Below, piece by piece: positions 19,609 to 29,767 of a stretch of 64,000 nucleotides of DNA. A model generated the notes under the pieces. The model was not told the DNA's origin and did no database searches. It worked only from the letters and a program-made list of their open reading frames with translations. The translations under genes and the position numbers were made by a program. The DNA lies in the NCBI GenBank assembly GCA_018396755.1, contig JAGTQM010000003.1, positions 78,919 through 142,918 on the forward strand. The letters run 5' to 3'. The DNA is from Candidatus Bathyarchaeota archaeon. GTDB lineage: Archaea; Thermoproteota; CALKCG01; B24. Position 1 is the stretch's first letter; each line of letters begins with the position of its first letter.

Positions 19609-20651
19609 AAGGTTTAGATATGAATTATGCTCTTTTAATGAAGGGGCTTGGTTTAAAGTGGAGAGATAGAGATGGTAAAGAAATAGACGATCTATTCACA
19701 TTTTTTAAAAGTAAAGGTGTGAACTGTCTTAGAGTTCGAATATGGGTTGGAGGCTCAGGCCCCTCGAGACTACCCTATGCTTTAAAATTGGCTGAAGAAG
19801 CTTACATGTTGGATTTTAAAATCCAGCCTACGATATTTCTATCGGATTGTTGGGCGGACCTATATAAGCAGCCGGAGCCGAAAGATTGGGCTTCACTAGA
19901 CTTCCAAAGCAAATTGAGCAAGATTCAATCGTATATTTCTAGTATCGTCGAATCGTTAACACCTATAATGGATAATTGTGCATACTTTCAAGTGGGGAAT
20001 GAAATCGACTATGGAATATGCGGCGTATTTGCACATGATAGGAAAAGAAGGAAGAACTTTGAATGGCTTAGAAAACACGTATGGAAATATGAGTCTACAA
20101 TTCTAAATGAATCATTCAAAGCAATTAAAACGTACTATGGAAAACCCGTTGCTTTACATTTAGGCAAGTGGTGGGATTTAGGGTTAATATCGTCTTTCCT
20201 CTCAGCAATGGATGAGTTTAAAGTTGAATACGATGTCCTATGTTTCTCCTTCTACCCTTCAATGTTTGGAGCAGGCTTAAACCGATTAGAAGAACTTAAG
20301 GGGATAGCTGAAGATAGAGGGAAGCTTGTTGCAATCGCTGAGTACGCGTATCCAAGTTGTCCAATTAAAGGGCAATTTTGGTTTATGAACAAGCCCTCGC
20401 CCGACCATCCGTTGACTCCAGAAGGGCAATCTTTATGGCTGAAAGATTTTCTAACCTGCTGTAAAAGGTTAAACTTATACGCCGCTTTCTATTGGAGTCC
20501 AGAGCTTTACCTTACGAAGAATCAGGTTAAAGGGTTATACGTATCGGAGGAGATGCCTCTGGACTTCGGTTGGGGGCCGATGTCTTTCTTCGATGAAGAT
20601 GGATATGCTAAGCCATGTGTAGAATCGCTATCTTATGGCATAGTGGACTAA
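19599..20651 (+). CDS. GH53-like arabinogalactan endo-beta-1,4-galactanase family protein
   Basis: GVNCLRVRIWV; FLSDCWADLYKQPEPKDW; VGNEIDYG (acid/base Glu); LVAIAEYAYP (nucleophile Glu); AAFYWSPELYL. Confidence 0.75.
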   Translation: MFLKGLDMNYALLMKGLGLKWRDRDGKEIDDLFTFFKSKGVNCLRVRIWVGGSGPSRLPYALKLAEEAYMLDFKIQPTIFLSDCWADLYKQPEPKDWASLDFQSKLSKIQSYISSIVESLTPIMDNCAYFQVGNEIDYGICGVFAHDRKRRKNFEWLRKHVWKYESTILNESFKAIKTYYGKPVALHLGKWWDLGLISSFLSAMDEFKVEYDVLCFSFYPSMFGAGLNRLEELKGIAEDRGKLVAIAEYAYPSCPIKGQFWFMNKPSPDHPLTPEGQSLWLKDFLTCCKRLNLYAAFYWSPELYLTKNQVKGLYVSEEMPLDFGWGPMSFFDEDGYAKPCVESLSYGIVD

Positions 20652-20715
20652 AGTGGAAGCGGAGAATGAGAAAAACATATAGGTGGCCCTTTGCTGGTTA
20701 AAGTTCTGAAGAATT

Positions 20716-21150
20716 ATGCCTAAAACGCCTAAGGATCTAGTTGAAGTAGAAGCTTATGCTCATGCTACGGAGGATTCTTCTAAAGTTGAAGAAGCTGTTA
20801 GAAATATTCTACTTGAAAGTGTTAGAGATAAATTTAAGCTGGAGAAGGCTGCGCTCAGAGGACATTACGGTAATCCGATAATCGTCTACCGGGGCAGTAT
20901 TGAAAACGTTTCTGAAGAGTTTCTTCTAAGCTTAATTAGACGTATGTCCTCTGAAGACAAAGCTTCTCTTAAAACATCTCTTGATATGCATCTAGGTAAG
21001 CATAACATCTTATACTTGAGGTTTAACAAGCAGGAGGCTTATCTTGGACGTTTAAAACTGGATCAAATTGATGCAATATGCTTAAGATTGAAGTTTAAAC
21101 CTCACGTTTTCGACAGGCTTCCAAAACTCATAGAGTCTAAGGAGGGGTAA
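20716..21150 (+). CDS. RNA-binding domain protein, COG1325-like (exosome operon)
   Basis: Conserved position upstream of RNase P p30; EVEAYAHATEDSSKVEEAVRNIL...GHYGNPI. Confidence 0.8.
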   Translation: MPKTPKDLVEVEAYAHATEDSSKVEEAVRNILLESVRDKFKLEKAALRGHYGNPIIVYRGSIENVSEEFLLSLIRRMSSEDKASLKTSLDMHLGKHNILYLRFNKQEAYLGRLKLDQIDAICLRLKFKPHVFDRLPKLIESKEG

Positions 21151-21833
21151 ACTTCACCAGAGTTTTCCACGACCTACACATCGTTTTCAGCGAATGCGAA
21201 GTCAATCAAATACTTTCAGCGGCTAGAAAACTAGGTTTCTCGGTTGTAGGATTAACCTTTGAAGACGTCGATGTGAAACCGCCACTTGTTGATCCTCCTG
21301 AAAACCTTAAGGTTGTTTGGAGGATAGATCTTACCCATGATAAGGCTCAACCAAAGACCATAGACAAGCTTAGAAGGCTGTTTCCAATAATAGCTGTTTC
21401 ATGTAGCTCTCGAGACCAGTTTAGAGTTGCTTTGAAAACGCGTACGGATTTAATTTTTCAGAAAAAACTTTTCGCGTTAAGTCTTTCAGACGTTAGAGTT
21501 TTAGCCTCTTCAGGCAAATTCTTCGAATTCAATCTTAAACCTTTAATTTACGCTAGGGAGTTTGAGATGGTTAACGCTATTAAAACTCTCCGTAGAAACG
21601 TTGAACTTCTTAGGAAAATGGAGATACCGATTGTAATTTCAAGCTGGGCCTCCAACCATTATGAGCTTGCTCCTCCTCTTGAGCTCCCTCAGTTTCTAGC
21701 ATTAGCCGATGTAAACGTCCAAGAGTTTTACCGATGTGTTTCAGAGGAACCTGCCAGGTTGCTTGAACTCTCCACCTCTAGGGGGGTTAAACTTTCAAAC
21801 GGTGTTAGAATTTTAGAAAGTGAAGCCGTATGA
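21147..21833 (+). CDS. rnp3: RNase P protein component 3 (Rpp30); N-terminus has no canonical start codon (first GTG at 21273)
   Basis: VFHDLHIVFSECEVNQILSAARKLGFSVVGLTFED... PHP-like barrel; between COG1325-like and Pop5 genes. Confidence 0.82.
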   Translation, partial: VNFTRVFHDLHIVFSECEVNQILSAARKLGFSVVGLTFEDVDVKPPLVDPPENLKVVWRIDLTHDKAQPKTIDKLRRLFPIIAVSCSSRDQFRVALKTRTDLIFQKKLFALSLSDVRVLASSGKFFEFNLKPLIYAREFEMVNAIKTLRRNVELLRKMEIPIVISSWASNHYELAPPLELPQFLALADVNVQEFYRCVSEEPARLLELSTSRGVKLSNGVRILESEAV

Positions 21834-22162
21834 AGAAGTTTAAAACAAGATACCTGGCTTTAAAGGTTGAATGTGATGGAAAGTTTAATAGAGACAGCTT
21901 CTGGAGAAATCTAATTGAAACATACCTGCGTTTATACGGTGAGTATGGATTGAGTAAGGCAAATCTTAGGCTTTTAGAGTTCAGAGAGAATAGATTCGCT
22001 ATTCTCTCTGCAAACCATAATGCTCTACCCTATCTTAGAGCTGCTTTAATGTTGATTAGGGAGTTAGACGGTATGAGAACAATTATCCATGTTTTAGGTG
22101 TTTCAGGCACTGTTAAACGTCTTAAAGCTAAATTCCTCCCTGTAGATGTTGGGAAATCATAA
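21830..22162 (+). CDS. rnp2: RNase P protein component 2 (Pop5)
   Basis: KTRYLALKVECDGKFNRDSFWRNLIETYLRLYGEYGLSKANLRLLEF; superoperon position. Confidence 0.88.
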   Translation: MKKFKTRYLALKVECDGKFNRDSFWRNLIETYLRLYGEYGLSKANLRLLEFRENRFAILSANHNALPYLRAALMLIRELDGMRTIIHVLGVSGTVKRLKAKFLPVDVGKS

Positions 22163-22266
22163 AACTTTTTAGGAGCCGATTACATATTAGACTAGAATTC
22201 CTCGGAATAATTTGAGGCATTGTATACACTATTAATCGATAGATTTGAAAGTAGGAGGTGTAAAGG

Positions 22267-22980
22267 ATGTTTGCAGCACAGGGAGCATACGACAGGGTTA
22301 TTACGATATTCTCTCCAGAGGGTAGACTCTATCAAGTTGAATATGCTGTTGAAGCCGTTAAGAGAGGTGCAGCAGTAGTTGGATTAGCATGTAAATCATG
22401 CTGCGTTCTAGCTGCTGAAGAAAGACCTCCATCTAAACTTTTAGATGAAAATTTCACATGGAAGATTTTTAAGATAGATGATCACATAGGTGTTACTATA
22501 GCTGGTTTTGGACCTGACGCTAGACTTCTAGTAGATCAGGCAAGGGTTTACGCTCAAAGCAATAAGCTTATGTATGATGAACCCATAGATGTTGAAGTTC
22601 TAGTTAAGCGTATAGCTGATATTAAGCAGTTGTATACTCAGCACGCTGGGGTTAGACCGTTCGGAGTCGCTCTTCTCTTCGGAGGAGTTGACAGATACGG
22701 AGCTAGACTTTTCGTAACTTTACCTGGGGGAGATTACTGGAGTTACAAAGCTACATCTGTAGGTATGGGTAGTGAAGCTGCTATAGAGTTTCTCGAAGCA
22801 AACTACAGAGTAGATTTAACAGTCGACGAGACGGTACAGATGGTGATTAAAGCCTTGATTAAAGCCAGCGGCGGTAAAAGTGAAGATAGAAGGTTTAAAG
22901 TGGCTGTAATCCCGGTTGAAACCAAACAATTTAGGATATTAACCGATGGAGAAGTTTCAAAATATCTTGGAAACGTTTAG
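22267..22980 (+). CDS. psmA: Proteasome subunit alpha
   Basis: AYDRVITIFSPEGRLYQVEYAVEAVKRG hallmark. Confidence 0.97.
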   Translation: MFAAQGAYDRVITIFSPEGRLYQVEYAVEAVKRGAAVVGLACKSCCVLAAEERPPSKLLDENFTWKIFKIDDHIGVTIAGFGPDARLLVDQARVYAQSNKLMYDEPIDVEVLVKRIADIKQLYTQHAGVRPFGVALLFGGVDRYGARLFVTLPGGDYWSYKATSVGMGSEAAIEFLEANYRVDLTVDETVQMVIKALIKASGGKSEDRRFKVAVIPVETKQFRILTDGEVSKYLGNV

Positions 22981-22993
22981 TGTGTGGTGGAAA

Positions 22994-23683
22994 ATGTCTG
23001 AACAGCATGTTCTAGCTAGGCTACAATTATCGGGTGAAAAGTTTGAAATAATTGTTAATCCCGATTTCGCGTTAAACTATAGACTTGGTAAGATAAACGA
23101 TATAGATAAGGTTCTAATAGCTTATGAAGTTTACACCGATGTAAGGAAGGGTTTGAAAGCATCCTCTGAGAAACTCATGAGATATTTCAAAACAACAGAT
23201 GTGAAGAAGATAGCTGATATCATAGTTAAACAGGGAGAGCTTCAGATAACGGCTGAACAGAGGAGGAAACTAATAGAAGAGAAGAGGAAGCAGTTAATCG
23301 CGTTCATAACTAAAAACTGCATAGATCCTAGAACCAACCTTCCTATTCCAGCTTTAAGAGTTGAACAAGCTATGGAGCAAGTGAAGGTATCGATAGATCC
23401 CTTTAAAGAAGCTGAGGGGCAGGCTTTAAAAGTTATAGATGCATTGAGGTCCATTTTACCGCTTAAAATTGAAAGAGTGCGACTAGAGGTTAAAGTTAAA
23501 CCGGAATATGCTCCTAAAATGTACAACTTCATAAAAAGCTACGGTTATTTGGAGAGGGAAGAATGGCTTAATGATGGTTCATGGACGGCGAACGTAGATA
23601 TGCCGGCTGGACTCCAAACCGATTTTCTAGACAAGCTTAACAAGCTTACAAAAGGCACGGCTCAAGTTAGAATTTTAAAGTAG
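22994..23683 (+). CDS. SBDS family ribosome maturation protein
   Basis: EIIVNPDFALNYRLGK; SSEKLMRYFKTTDVKKIADIIVKQGELQITAEQRRKLIEEKRKQLIAFITKNCIDPRT; likely start at 22994. Confidence 0.93.
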   Translation: MSEQHVLARLQLSGEKFEIIVNPDFALNYRLGKINDIDKVLIAYEVYTDVRKGLKASSEKLMRYFKTTDVKKIADIIVKQGELQITAEQRRKLIEEKRKQLIAFITKNCIDPRTNLPIPALRVEQAMEQVKVSIDPFKEAEGQALKVIDALRSILPLKIERVRLEVKVKPEYAPKMYNFIKSYGYLEREEWLNDGSWTANVDMPAGLQTDFLDKLNKLTKGTAQVRILK

Positions 23684-23696
23684 GTGGATCTTCCCT

Positions 23697-24383
23697 ATGG
23701 TTGAACGTAGAATAGTTTTACCCGGTGAGCTTTTAGTTGAAGGCGATTATCAACCGGGTTTAAACGTGTTTAAGTATGGTGGAGGTTTCTACGCGTCTAA
23801 GATAGGTGTGCTATCTATAGTTAAGCAGACTGTTTCCGTAATAGCTTTACATGGTGTTTACGAACCTAAAATAGGAGATGTTGTTATAGGTAAGATTATA
23901 GATGTTGGCACTTTCAGCTGGACTGTTGACATAAAATCACCCTACACTGCTGTTTTAAATGCCTCTGATTACTTTAAAGGTAGGTTTAACCCTGTTAAAG
24001 ATTCTCTGATTAAAACATTGAAGCCTGGAGATATGATAATAGCGCAAATAGCCGATTTTGATAGGACTAAAAACCCTGTTTTAACTGTTCAAGGCTCCGG
24101 TTTAGGAGGTATAACTAAAGGCGTTATAGTTGAACTGTCCCCTTCAAAGATACCTAGGCTTATAGGTAGGAAAGGCTCTATGATAAACCTCCTCAAGAAG
24201 GAGGGGAGGTGTGACATAACCATAGGCAAAAACGGTTTAATCCACATAGTTGGTGAGAAGCCTGAAGACGAAGAGTTGGTTGCTCAAGCGATAAGAAAAA
24301 TAGAGAAGGAAGCTCATACTATGGGTTTAACAGATAGGATTATGAAGCTCATGAGGAAAGGGAGGGAGTTAAATGTCAACTGA
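23697..24383 (+). CDS. rrp4: Exosome subunit Rrp4 (S1/KH)
   Basis: [14 protein letters not shown]1 domain; [17 protein letters not shown]. Confidence 0.95.
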   Translation: MVERRIVLPGELLVEGDYQPGLNVFKYGGGFYASKIGVLSIVKQTVSVIALHGVYEPKIGDVVIGKIIDVGTFSWTVDIKSPYTAVLNASDYFKGRFNPVKDSLIKTLKPGDMIIAQIADFDRTKNPVLTVQGSGLGGITKGVIVELSPSKIPRLIGRKGSMINLLKKEGRCDITIGKNGLIHIVGEKPEDEELVAQAIRKIEKEAHTMGLTDRIMKLMRKGRELNVN

Positions 24384-25083
24384 ATTCATAAGAGTTGATG
24401 GAAGACTTCCAGATCAGCTCAGACCTATAAAAATGGTTGTAGGAGTACTCGATAGAGCTGATGGATCAGCATACGTTGAACAGGGAAATACAAAAGTCCT
24501 AGTAGCGGTTTACGGTCCTAGAGAGATTCATCCAAAGCATCAGGCGTCGCTAGACTCCGCCATAGTAAGATGTAGATACCACATGGCACCATTCTCAACT
24601 AAAGAGAGGAAAACACCAGCTCCATCACGTAGAGAGGTGGAGCTCTCTAAGGTGATAAAAGATGCATTATCTCAAGCTATTTTCTTAGAGAACTTTCCTA
24701 GAACATCCATAGATATTTTCATAGAGGTTTTAGAGGCGGATGGTGGAACAAGATGTGCTAGCATCAACGCGTGTTCTCTAGCTTTAGCCAACGCTGGTAT
24801 ACCACTTAGAGACCTCGTTTCATCTGTAGCCGTAGGCAAGTATAAGGGTCACATAGTACTGGATTTAAACGATGAAGAAGATGAAGTTGCTGAAGCTGAT
24901 ATGCCTATAGCAATAATGCTCAGCCTCAATAAGATAACGCTTCTACAAGTTAACGGTGTTTTAACGGAGGAGGAGTTTAAGCAAGCTTTTAATTTAGCAG
25001 TTAAAGGATCTATGGAGATTAATAGGGTTCAAAGGGAAACTCTTAGAAGCATCTACGCGTCTATTAAAGGTGAAGAAGATTGA
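24373..25083 (+). CDS. rrp41: Exosome catalytic subunit Rrp41
   Basis: RNase PH fold; [26 protein letters not shown]; upstream of Rrp42. Confidence 0.96.
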   Translation: MSTEFIRVDGRLPDQLRPIKMVVGVLDRADGSAYVEQGNTKVLVAVYGPREIHPKHQASLDSAIVRCRYHMAPFSTKERKTPAPSRREVELSKVIKDALSQAIFLENFPRTSIDIFIEVLEADGGTRCASINACSLALANAGIPLRDLVSSVAVGKYKGHIVLDLNDEEDEVAEADMPIAIMLSLNKITLLQVNGVLTEEEFKQAFNLAVKGSMEINRVQRETLRSIYASIKGEED

Positions 25084-25895
25084 AAACGTTTAAAGTAGTA
25101 TCTCAGCTCGTTAGAACAAGAATAGTAGACCTGCTTAATAAGAATTCCCGGATGGACGGCAGGGGTTTACTAGACTACAGAGAGATTAAAGTTGAGAAAG
25201 GCTTTATCAGTAAAGCTGCCGGGTCGGCTCAAGTTTCAATAGGATCTACAAAGGTTCTCGCTGGGGTTAAAGTTGAATTGGGTGAACCCTTCCCAGATGT
25301 GCCTGATAAAGGTGTTTTAACAGTTAACGCTGAACTAGTTCCTCTCGCATCGCCAGCCTTCGAGCCGGGTCCACCTGATGAAAACGCCGTAGAGCTCGCT
25401 AGAATAGTTGATAGAGCTTTAAGAGAAACTGAAACAGTCGATTTAAAAATGTTGTGTATAGAGCCTGGTAAGAAGGTTTTCGTGGTTTTCGTAGACATAT
25501 ATGTTTTAGATTATGATGGCAATTTTATTGACGCGTCTTCACTCGCCTCGATTCTCGCATTGGGCAATGCGAGAATTAGAAAATTCAGAGTTGAAGAGGG
25601 GAAGCTTAAATACGAAGACGGGTACATTCCCCTCCCTATAAGACACATACCTGTTACTGTAACCTTAGCTAAACCTGATGATGGCCCGTTTATAGTGGAT
25701 CCAAACCTTGAAGAAGAATTCAGCCTAGGTAATAGAATATCTATTTCGATAGATGAGCTTGGTAGAATTTGCGGCATTCAAAAGCTTGAGGGAACACTAT
25801 CTGTAGACGAAATCTTTGAAGCTATATCTACAGCTAAAAATGTCGCGCCAAAACTCATAGAGATTGTGAAAAAGGAGAGTGGTTTAAATGTCTAA
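25080..25895 (+). CDS. rrp42: Exosome subunit Rrp42
   Basis: [52 protein letters not shown]. Confidence 0.95.
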   Translation: MKTFKVVSQLVRTRIVDLLNKNSRMDGRGLLDYREIKVEKGFISKAAGSAQVSIGSTKVLAGVKVELGEPFPDVPDKGVLTVNAELVPLASPAFEPGPPDENAVELARIVDRALRETETVDLKMLCIEPGKKVFVVFVDIYVLDYDGNFIDASSLASILALGNARIRKFRVEEGKLKYEDGYIPLPIRHIPVTVTLAKPDDGPFIVDPNLEEEFSLGNRISISIDELGRICGIQKLEGTLSVDEIFEAISTAKNVAPKLIEIVKKESGLNV

Positions 25896-26139
25896 TCAAC
25901 CTGAGAACGCGGGTATGGGCTCTATGAAGGCTAAATACGGGGCTCCACTTAGAAGCAGGTACATTAGGATCCTTCAGATGGCTAAAAGAGTCTACGATTG
26001 TCCTAAGTGCGGTATGCGTAAAGTCAAGCGTATGAGTGTAGGTATATGGCTCTGCTCAAAGTGCGGCTATAAGTTTGCAGGTGGAGCATATCAACCTACC
26101 ACTGAAATGGGTAGAGTAGCTTCACGTATAAGGAAATAG
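25888..26139 (+). CDS. rpl37ae: Ribosomal protein eL43 (L37Ae)
   Basis: YDCPKCGMRKVKRMSVGIWLCSKCGYKFAGGAYQPTT zinc ribbon. Confidence 0.96.
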   Translation: MSNQPENAGMGSMKAKYGAPLRSRYIRILQMAKRVYDCPKCGMRKVKRMSVGIWLCSKCGYKFAGGAYQPTTEMGRVASRIRK

Positions 26140-26153
26140 GCTGGGTACGTATA

Positions 26154-26402
26154 TTGAAATTAGAGTGTTGCGTTAAGCTCCGAGTAGATTCAAGCATTTT
26201 AGAGTCTGCCTTTAAAGCCCTATACCCGGAAACTATACGCCTAATCTCGAGAAGGGTATCTGTAACGCTTGAGAAAACCGAAGACTCAATAGTTTTCAAG
26301 TTTAACGCTAAAGACCCTACAGCTTTAAGAGCCGCTTTAAACTCATACTTAAGATGGTTTTCAGCGGTTAAGAAGAGTTTAGAGTATGTAAAGACGTTTT
26401 AA
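26154..26402 (+). CDS. pcc1: KEOPS complex subunit Pcc1
   Basis: Small Pcc1-like protein; FKFNAKDPTALRAALNSYLRWFSAVKKS; downstream of eL43. Confidence 0.8.
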   Translation: MKLECCVKLRVDSSILESAFKALYPETIRLISRRVSVTLEKTEDSIVFKFNAKDPTALRAALNSYLRWFSAVKKSLEYVKTF

Positions 26403-26538
26403 ACCCGTATTTAAGATATTTTAGCGGTTGGAAAAGTTAAAGTTTACAGAGAGACTTTAAACCTTTTCAATGAATAAGTCCATCTAAATACGATAGGTCT
26501 TCGACTGTAAATTTTTAAAGTGGGTTTAAGTTTAAACA

Positions 26539-27351
26539 TTGAAGTATGTTATGAACAGCGGCTTACGTATAATCGTATTGATAAAGCAAGTGCCAGATAT
26601 TGGGAAAGTTAAATTTAACGTCGAAGAAGGTAGGATAGATAGAAGTTCAGCATCATTGGAGACAAACCCCTTCGATTTAAACGCACTTGAGACAGCTATT
26701 CAGTTTAAGGAACATATTGGAGGCTATGTAACAGTCGTAAGTATGGGCCCCCCTCAGGCTGAATCGAGTTTAAGAGACGCCTTAGCTAGAGGAGCTGATA
26801 GAGCCATCCTTCTCACGGATAAATTTTTCGCTGGAGCAGATACGCTTGCCACATCTTACACGTTAGCTACAGCTATTAGAAAAATCGGCTTTTTCGATTT
26901 GATAATCTGCGGTGAGAAGACCGTGGATGGTGATACTGGTCAAGTTGGACCTGAAGTTGCTGAGCATCTCAATATTCCACACGTCGCTTATGTATGCGAA
27001 ATCAGATCAGCCACGTTGGATAGGCTTCTAGTAGTCTCCGATATGGGTGACAAATATCTGATCGAAGTTAAGCTTCCAGCTCTAATCACTGTGACTAAAG
27101 ATATAAACACGCCTAGGCTTCCAACTTTGAGAAATGTTCTCAAAGCCAAGAAGGCTAACATTGAGGTTTGGAGTGCCGATGACTTGGCAGACTATGGTGA
27201 GTTATGTAGATTCGGTCTTCAAGGCTCTATGACCACAGTATTCAAAATAGTTTTCCCGTCCGAAGAGGGGAGGAGGGGGTTAATCTTCCACGGGGAAGAT
27301 GCCGTTGAAAAACTCGTAGAAGTTTTACGTGAAAGGGGGTTTATAGCTTGA
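26539..27351 (+). CDS. etfB: Electron transfer flavoprotein beta subunit
   Basis: GADRAILLTDKFFAGADTLATSYTLATAIRKI...ICGEKTVDGDTGQVGPEVAEHLNIPHVAYV. Confidence 0.95.
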   Translation: MKYVMNSGLRIIVLIKQVPDIGKVKFNVEEGRIDRSSASLETNPFDLNALETAIQFKEHIGGYVTVVSMGPPQAESSLRDALARGADRAILLTDKFFAGADTLATSYTLATAIRKIGFFDLIICGEKTVDGDTGQVGPEVAEHLNIPHVAYVCEIRSATLDRLLVVSDMGDKYLIEVKLPALITVTKDINTPRLPTLRNVLKAKKANIEVWSADDLADYGELCRFGLQGSMTTVFKIVFPSEEGRRGLIFHGEDAVEKLVEVLRERGFIA

Positions 27352-28343
27352 ATCAACCGGTTAAAAATGGTGTGATGGTATACGCTGAACAGGAGGAAGG
27401 AATAGTGCATCCGGTTTCATTCGAGCTTCTAGGTAAAGGTAGGGAGTTGGCAGATAGGCTTAACATTGAGCTTTGGAGCGTCTTATTGGGATATCGTGTT
27501 CGAGATAAGGCTGAAACCCTCATCCATTATGGTGCCGATAGAGTTTTTCTCTACGACGACCAGATGCTTGAAGAATTTGACGTAGTTAAGTATAAACATG
27601 TGCTTGTTGAACTTGTTAGAGAAGTCGCTCCTCAATTGTTTCTAATAGGTGCAACACCGCTAGGTAGGAGTTTAGCTCCAAGAATTGCAGCAGCGTTGAA
27701 TACTGGTTTAACCGCAGACTGCATCGATATTCAAATCGATGATAGAGGTGAAATCGTACAGATAAGACCCGCTTTCACAGGGAACATAATCGCTCACATA
27801 AAGACTAGAAGTAGACCTATTATGGCGACCGTTAGATACCGGGTTATGAAGCCTCTACCTAGGGATAATTCGAGAAGAGGGAAGATAGTTGAGAGGTCTC
27901 CTCCAAAGCTTCCAGATACGGGCTTAAAGTTTTTAGGTGAAGTTTCAACGCGATCCGTAAACCTTGCAGAAGCAGATATAATAGTATCAGGCGGTAGAGG
28001 TCTGAAGAAGAAAGAGGATTTGAACATGCTTAAAGAATTAGCCTCCCTCCTAGGAGGAGTGGTAGGTGTTAGTAGGCCTCTCGTCGACGATGGATGGATA
28101 TCTAAAGACCACCAAGTAGGCTTTAGCGGGAATACTGTTAAACCTAAACTCTATATTGCATGCGGTGTTTCAGGTTCTCCCCAACATATGGCTGGTATGC
28201 GTGATTCCGAAGTCATAGTTGCTATAAATATCGATCGATCAGCGCCTATTTTCCGAATAGCCGACTATGGAATAGTAGGCGATTTATATGAGGTTGTACC
28301 TAAATTGATTGAAGCTTTAAAGAGGTTGAAGGAGAATGAGTAG
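27348..28343 (+). CDS. etfA: Electron transfer flavoprotein alpha subunit
   Basis: VSGGRGLKKKEDLNML...VGFSGNTVKPKLYIACGVSGSPQHMAGM. Confidence 0.95.
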   Translation: MNQPVKNGVMVYAEQEEGIVHPVSFELLGKGRELADRLNIELWSVLLGYRVRDKAETLIHYGADRVFLYDDQMLEEFDVVKYKHVLVELVREVAPQLFLIGATPLGRSLAPRIAAALNTGLTADCIDIQIDDRGEIVQIRPAFTGNIIAHIKTRSRPIMATVRYRVMKPLPRDNSRRGKIVERSPPKLPDTGLKFLGEVSTRSVNLAEADIIVSGGRGLKKKEDLNMLKELASLLGGVVGVSRPLVDDGWISKDHQVGFSGNTVKPKLYIACGVSGSPQHMAGMRDSEVIVAINIDRSAPIFRIADYGIVGDLYEVVPKLIEALKRLKENE

Positions 28344-29721
28344 CTTAAGTTTAGATTTTATCGAAAAGCTTAAAGCAATCGTGGGGGAAGACTGGGTTGT
28401 TCAAGGCGAAGACCTCGTAGCTAGCTACGTGTTAGATGAAACCCCTCCTCCAATAAGACCTCAACCACACTTAGACGTTGTTGTTGTTAAACCAGATTCT
28501 TCAGAAGAAGTTTCTGAAATCCTTAAGTTAGCAAATCAATATAATACCTCAGTTTTCCCTAGAGGCGGAGGTACAGGCCTAGTTGGAGGATGCATACCGA
28601 CAGCTTCAGGAGTCATCCTTTCATTTGAGAGAATGAATAGGATTATCGTCGACAGGGATAATTTAATGGCTGAAGCTGAAGCTGGTGCAACTTTAAGAGA
28701 CCTTTTAAATGCTTCAGATGAAGCTGGCCTATTCTTCCCACCGCATCCAGGTGATGAAGGAGCTCAAATAGGCGGTTTAATAGCCTGTAATGCCGGTGGA
28801 TCTAGAGCCATTAAAACCGGAGTTATGCGGAACTACGTACGCGGCTTAGAAGTCGTTCTACCTACTGGGGAGATTCTAAAACTCGGCGGCAAACTCTTGA
28901 AGAACAACTTCGGATTCGACCTAATGCAACTTATAATTGGAAGCGAAGGCACCTTGGCCGTTATAGCTAAGGCTTGGATACGTCTATATCCAAAGTTTCC
29001 AGCAACTGCAACCTTGATAATTCCATTTGAATCGAGAACTACTGCTGTTAAAGCAGTACCTAAGATTCTCCACGCGGGTATTTTGCCGCTAGCCTTAGAA
29101 TATGTTGAAAAGATTCCCATCGAAAGGTCGGCCGAACACTTAGGTTTAAAGTGGCCCTGTAGAGTCGGTGAAAGCTTTCTCATAGTAATATTGGCTGAGC
29201 AGTCTAATGAAGCTTTATACAGCCAATGCGAGCGGCTTTTATCGCTTTGCGAGGAATTCGGCTCTCTTGAGCCGCTTCTAGCTGAAAGCAGAGAAGAACA
29301 GGAATACATTCTGAAGATTCGCAGTGAAATATATTCATCTCTTAAACCCGACATGGTAGATATATTGGATGCTACTGTTCCACCAGCATCCATAGGTTTT
29401 TTTATGGATGAGGTCGAGAGAATAGCTAAACGCTACAATACATATCTACCATCATATGGACATGCAGCAGATGGAAACATACACGTTCACATAATGAAAG
29501 AACAAGGTTGGCGTATGGAAGACTATGACAAAGTTAGAGATGAAATATACGCTGCTGCCGTAGGGCTCGATGGAACAATAACAGGTGAACACGGCGTAGG
29601 AGCTGTTAGAAGAAAAAGCGTAGATAAGTTTCTAAATCCAACACATGTAAAGCTCATGAAAGAGATTAAACGCATATTCGACCCGAAAAACATATTAAAC
29701 CCAGGCAAAGTACTACCGTAA
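28336..29721 (+). CDS. FAD-binding 2-hydroxyacid dehydrogenase (GlcD/D-lactate dehydrogenase family)
   Basis: PRGGGTGLVGGCIPTASGVILSFERMNRI; YGHAADGNIHVHI; GTITGEHGVGAVRRK. Confidence 0.93.
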   Translation: MSSLSLDFIEKLKAIVGEDWVVQGEDLVASYVLDETPPPIRPQPHLDVVVVKPDSSEEVSEILKLANQYNTSVFPRGGGTGLVGGCIPTASGVILSFERMNRIIVDRDNLMAEAEAGATLRDLLNASDEAGLFFPPHPGDEGAQIGGLIACNAGGSRAIKTGVMRNYVRGLEVVLPTGEILKLGGKLLKNNFGFDLMQLIIGSEGTLAVIAKAWIRLYPKFPATATLIIPFESRTTAVKAVPKILHAGILPLALEYVEKIPIERSAEHLGLKWPCRVGESFLIVILAEQSNEALYSQCERLLSLCEEFGSLEPLLAESREEQEYILKIRSEIYSSLKPDMVDILDATVPPASIGFFMDEVERIAKRYNTYLPSYGHAADGNIHVHIMKEQGWRMEDYDKVRDEIYAAAVGLDGTITGEHGVGAVRRKSVDKFLNPTHVKLMKEIKRIFDPKNILNPGKVLP

Positions 29722-29767
29722 TCTGCCGTTTAAAAGTTAAAATAAAAGCTCTTTATAATATTCACAT

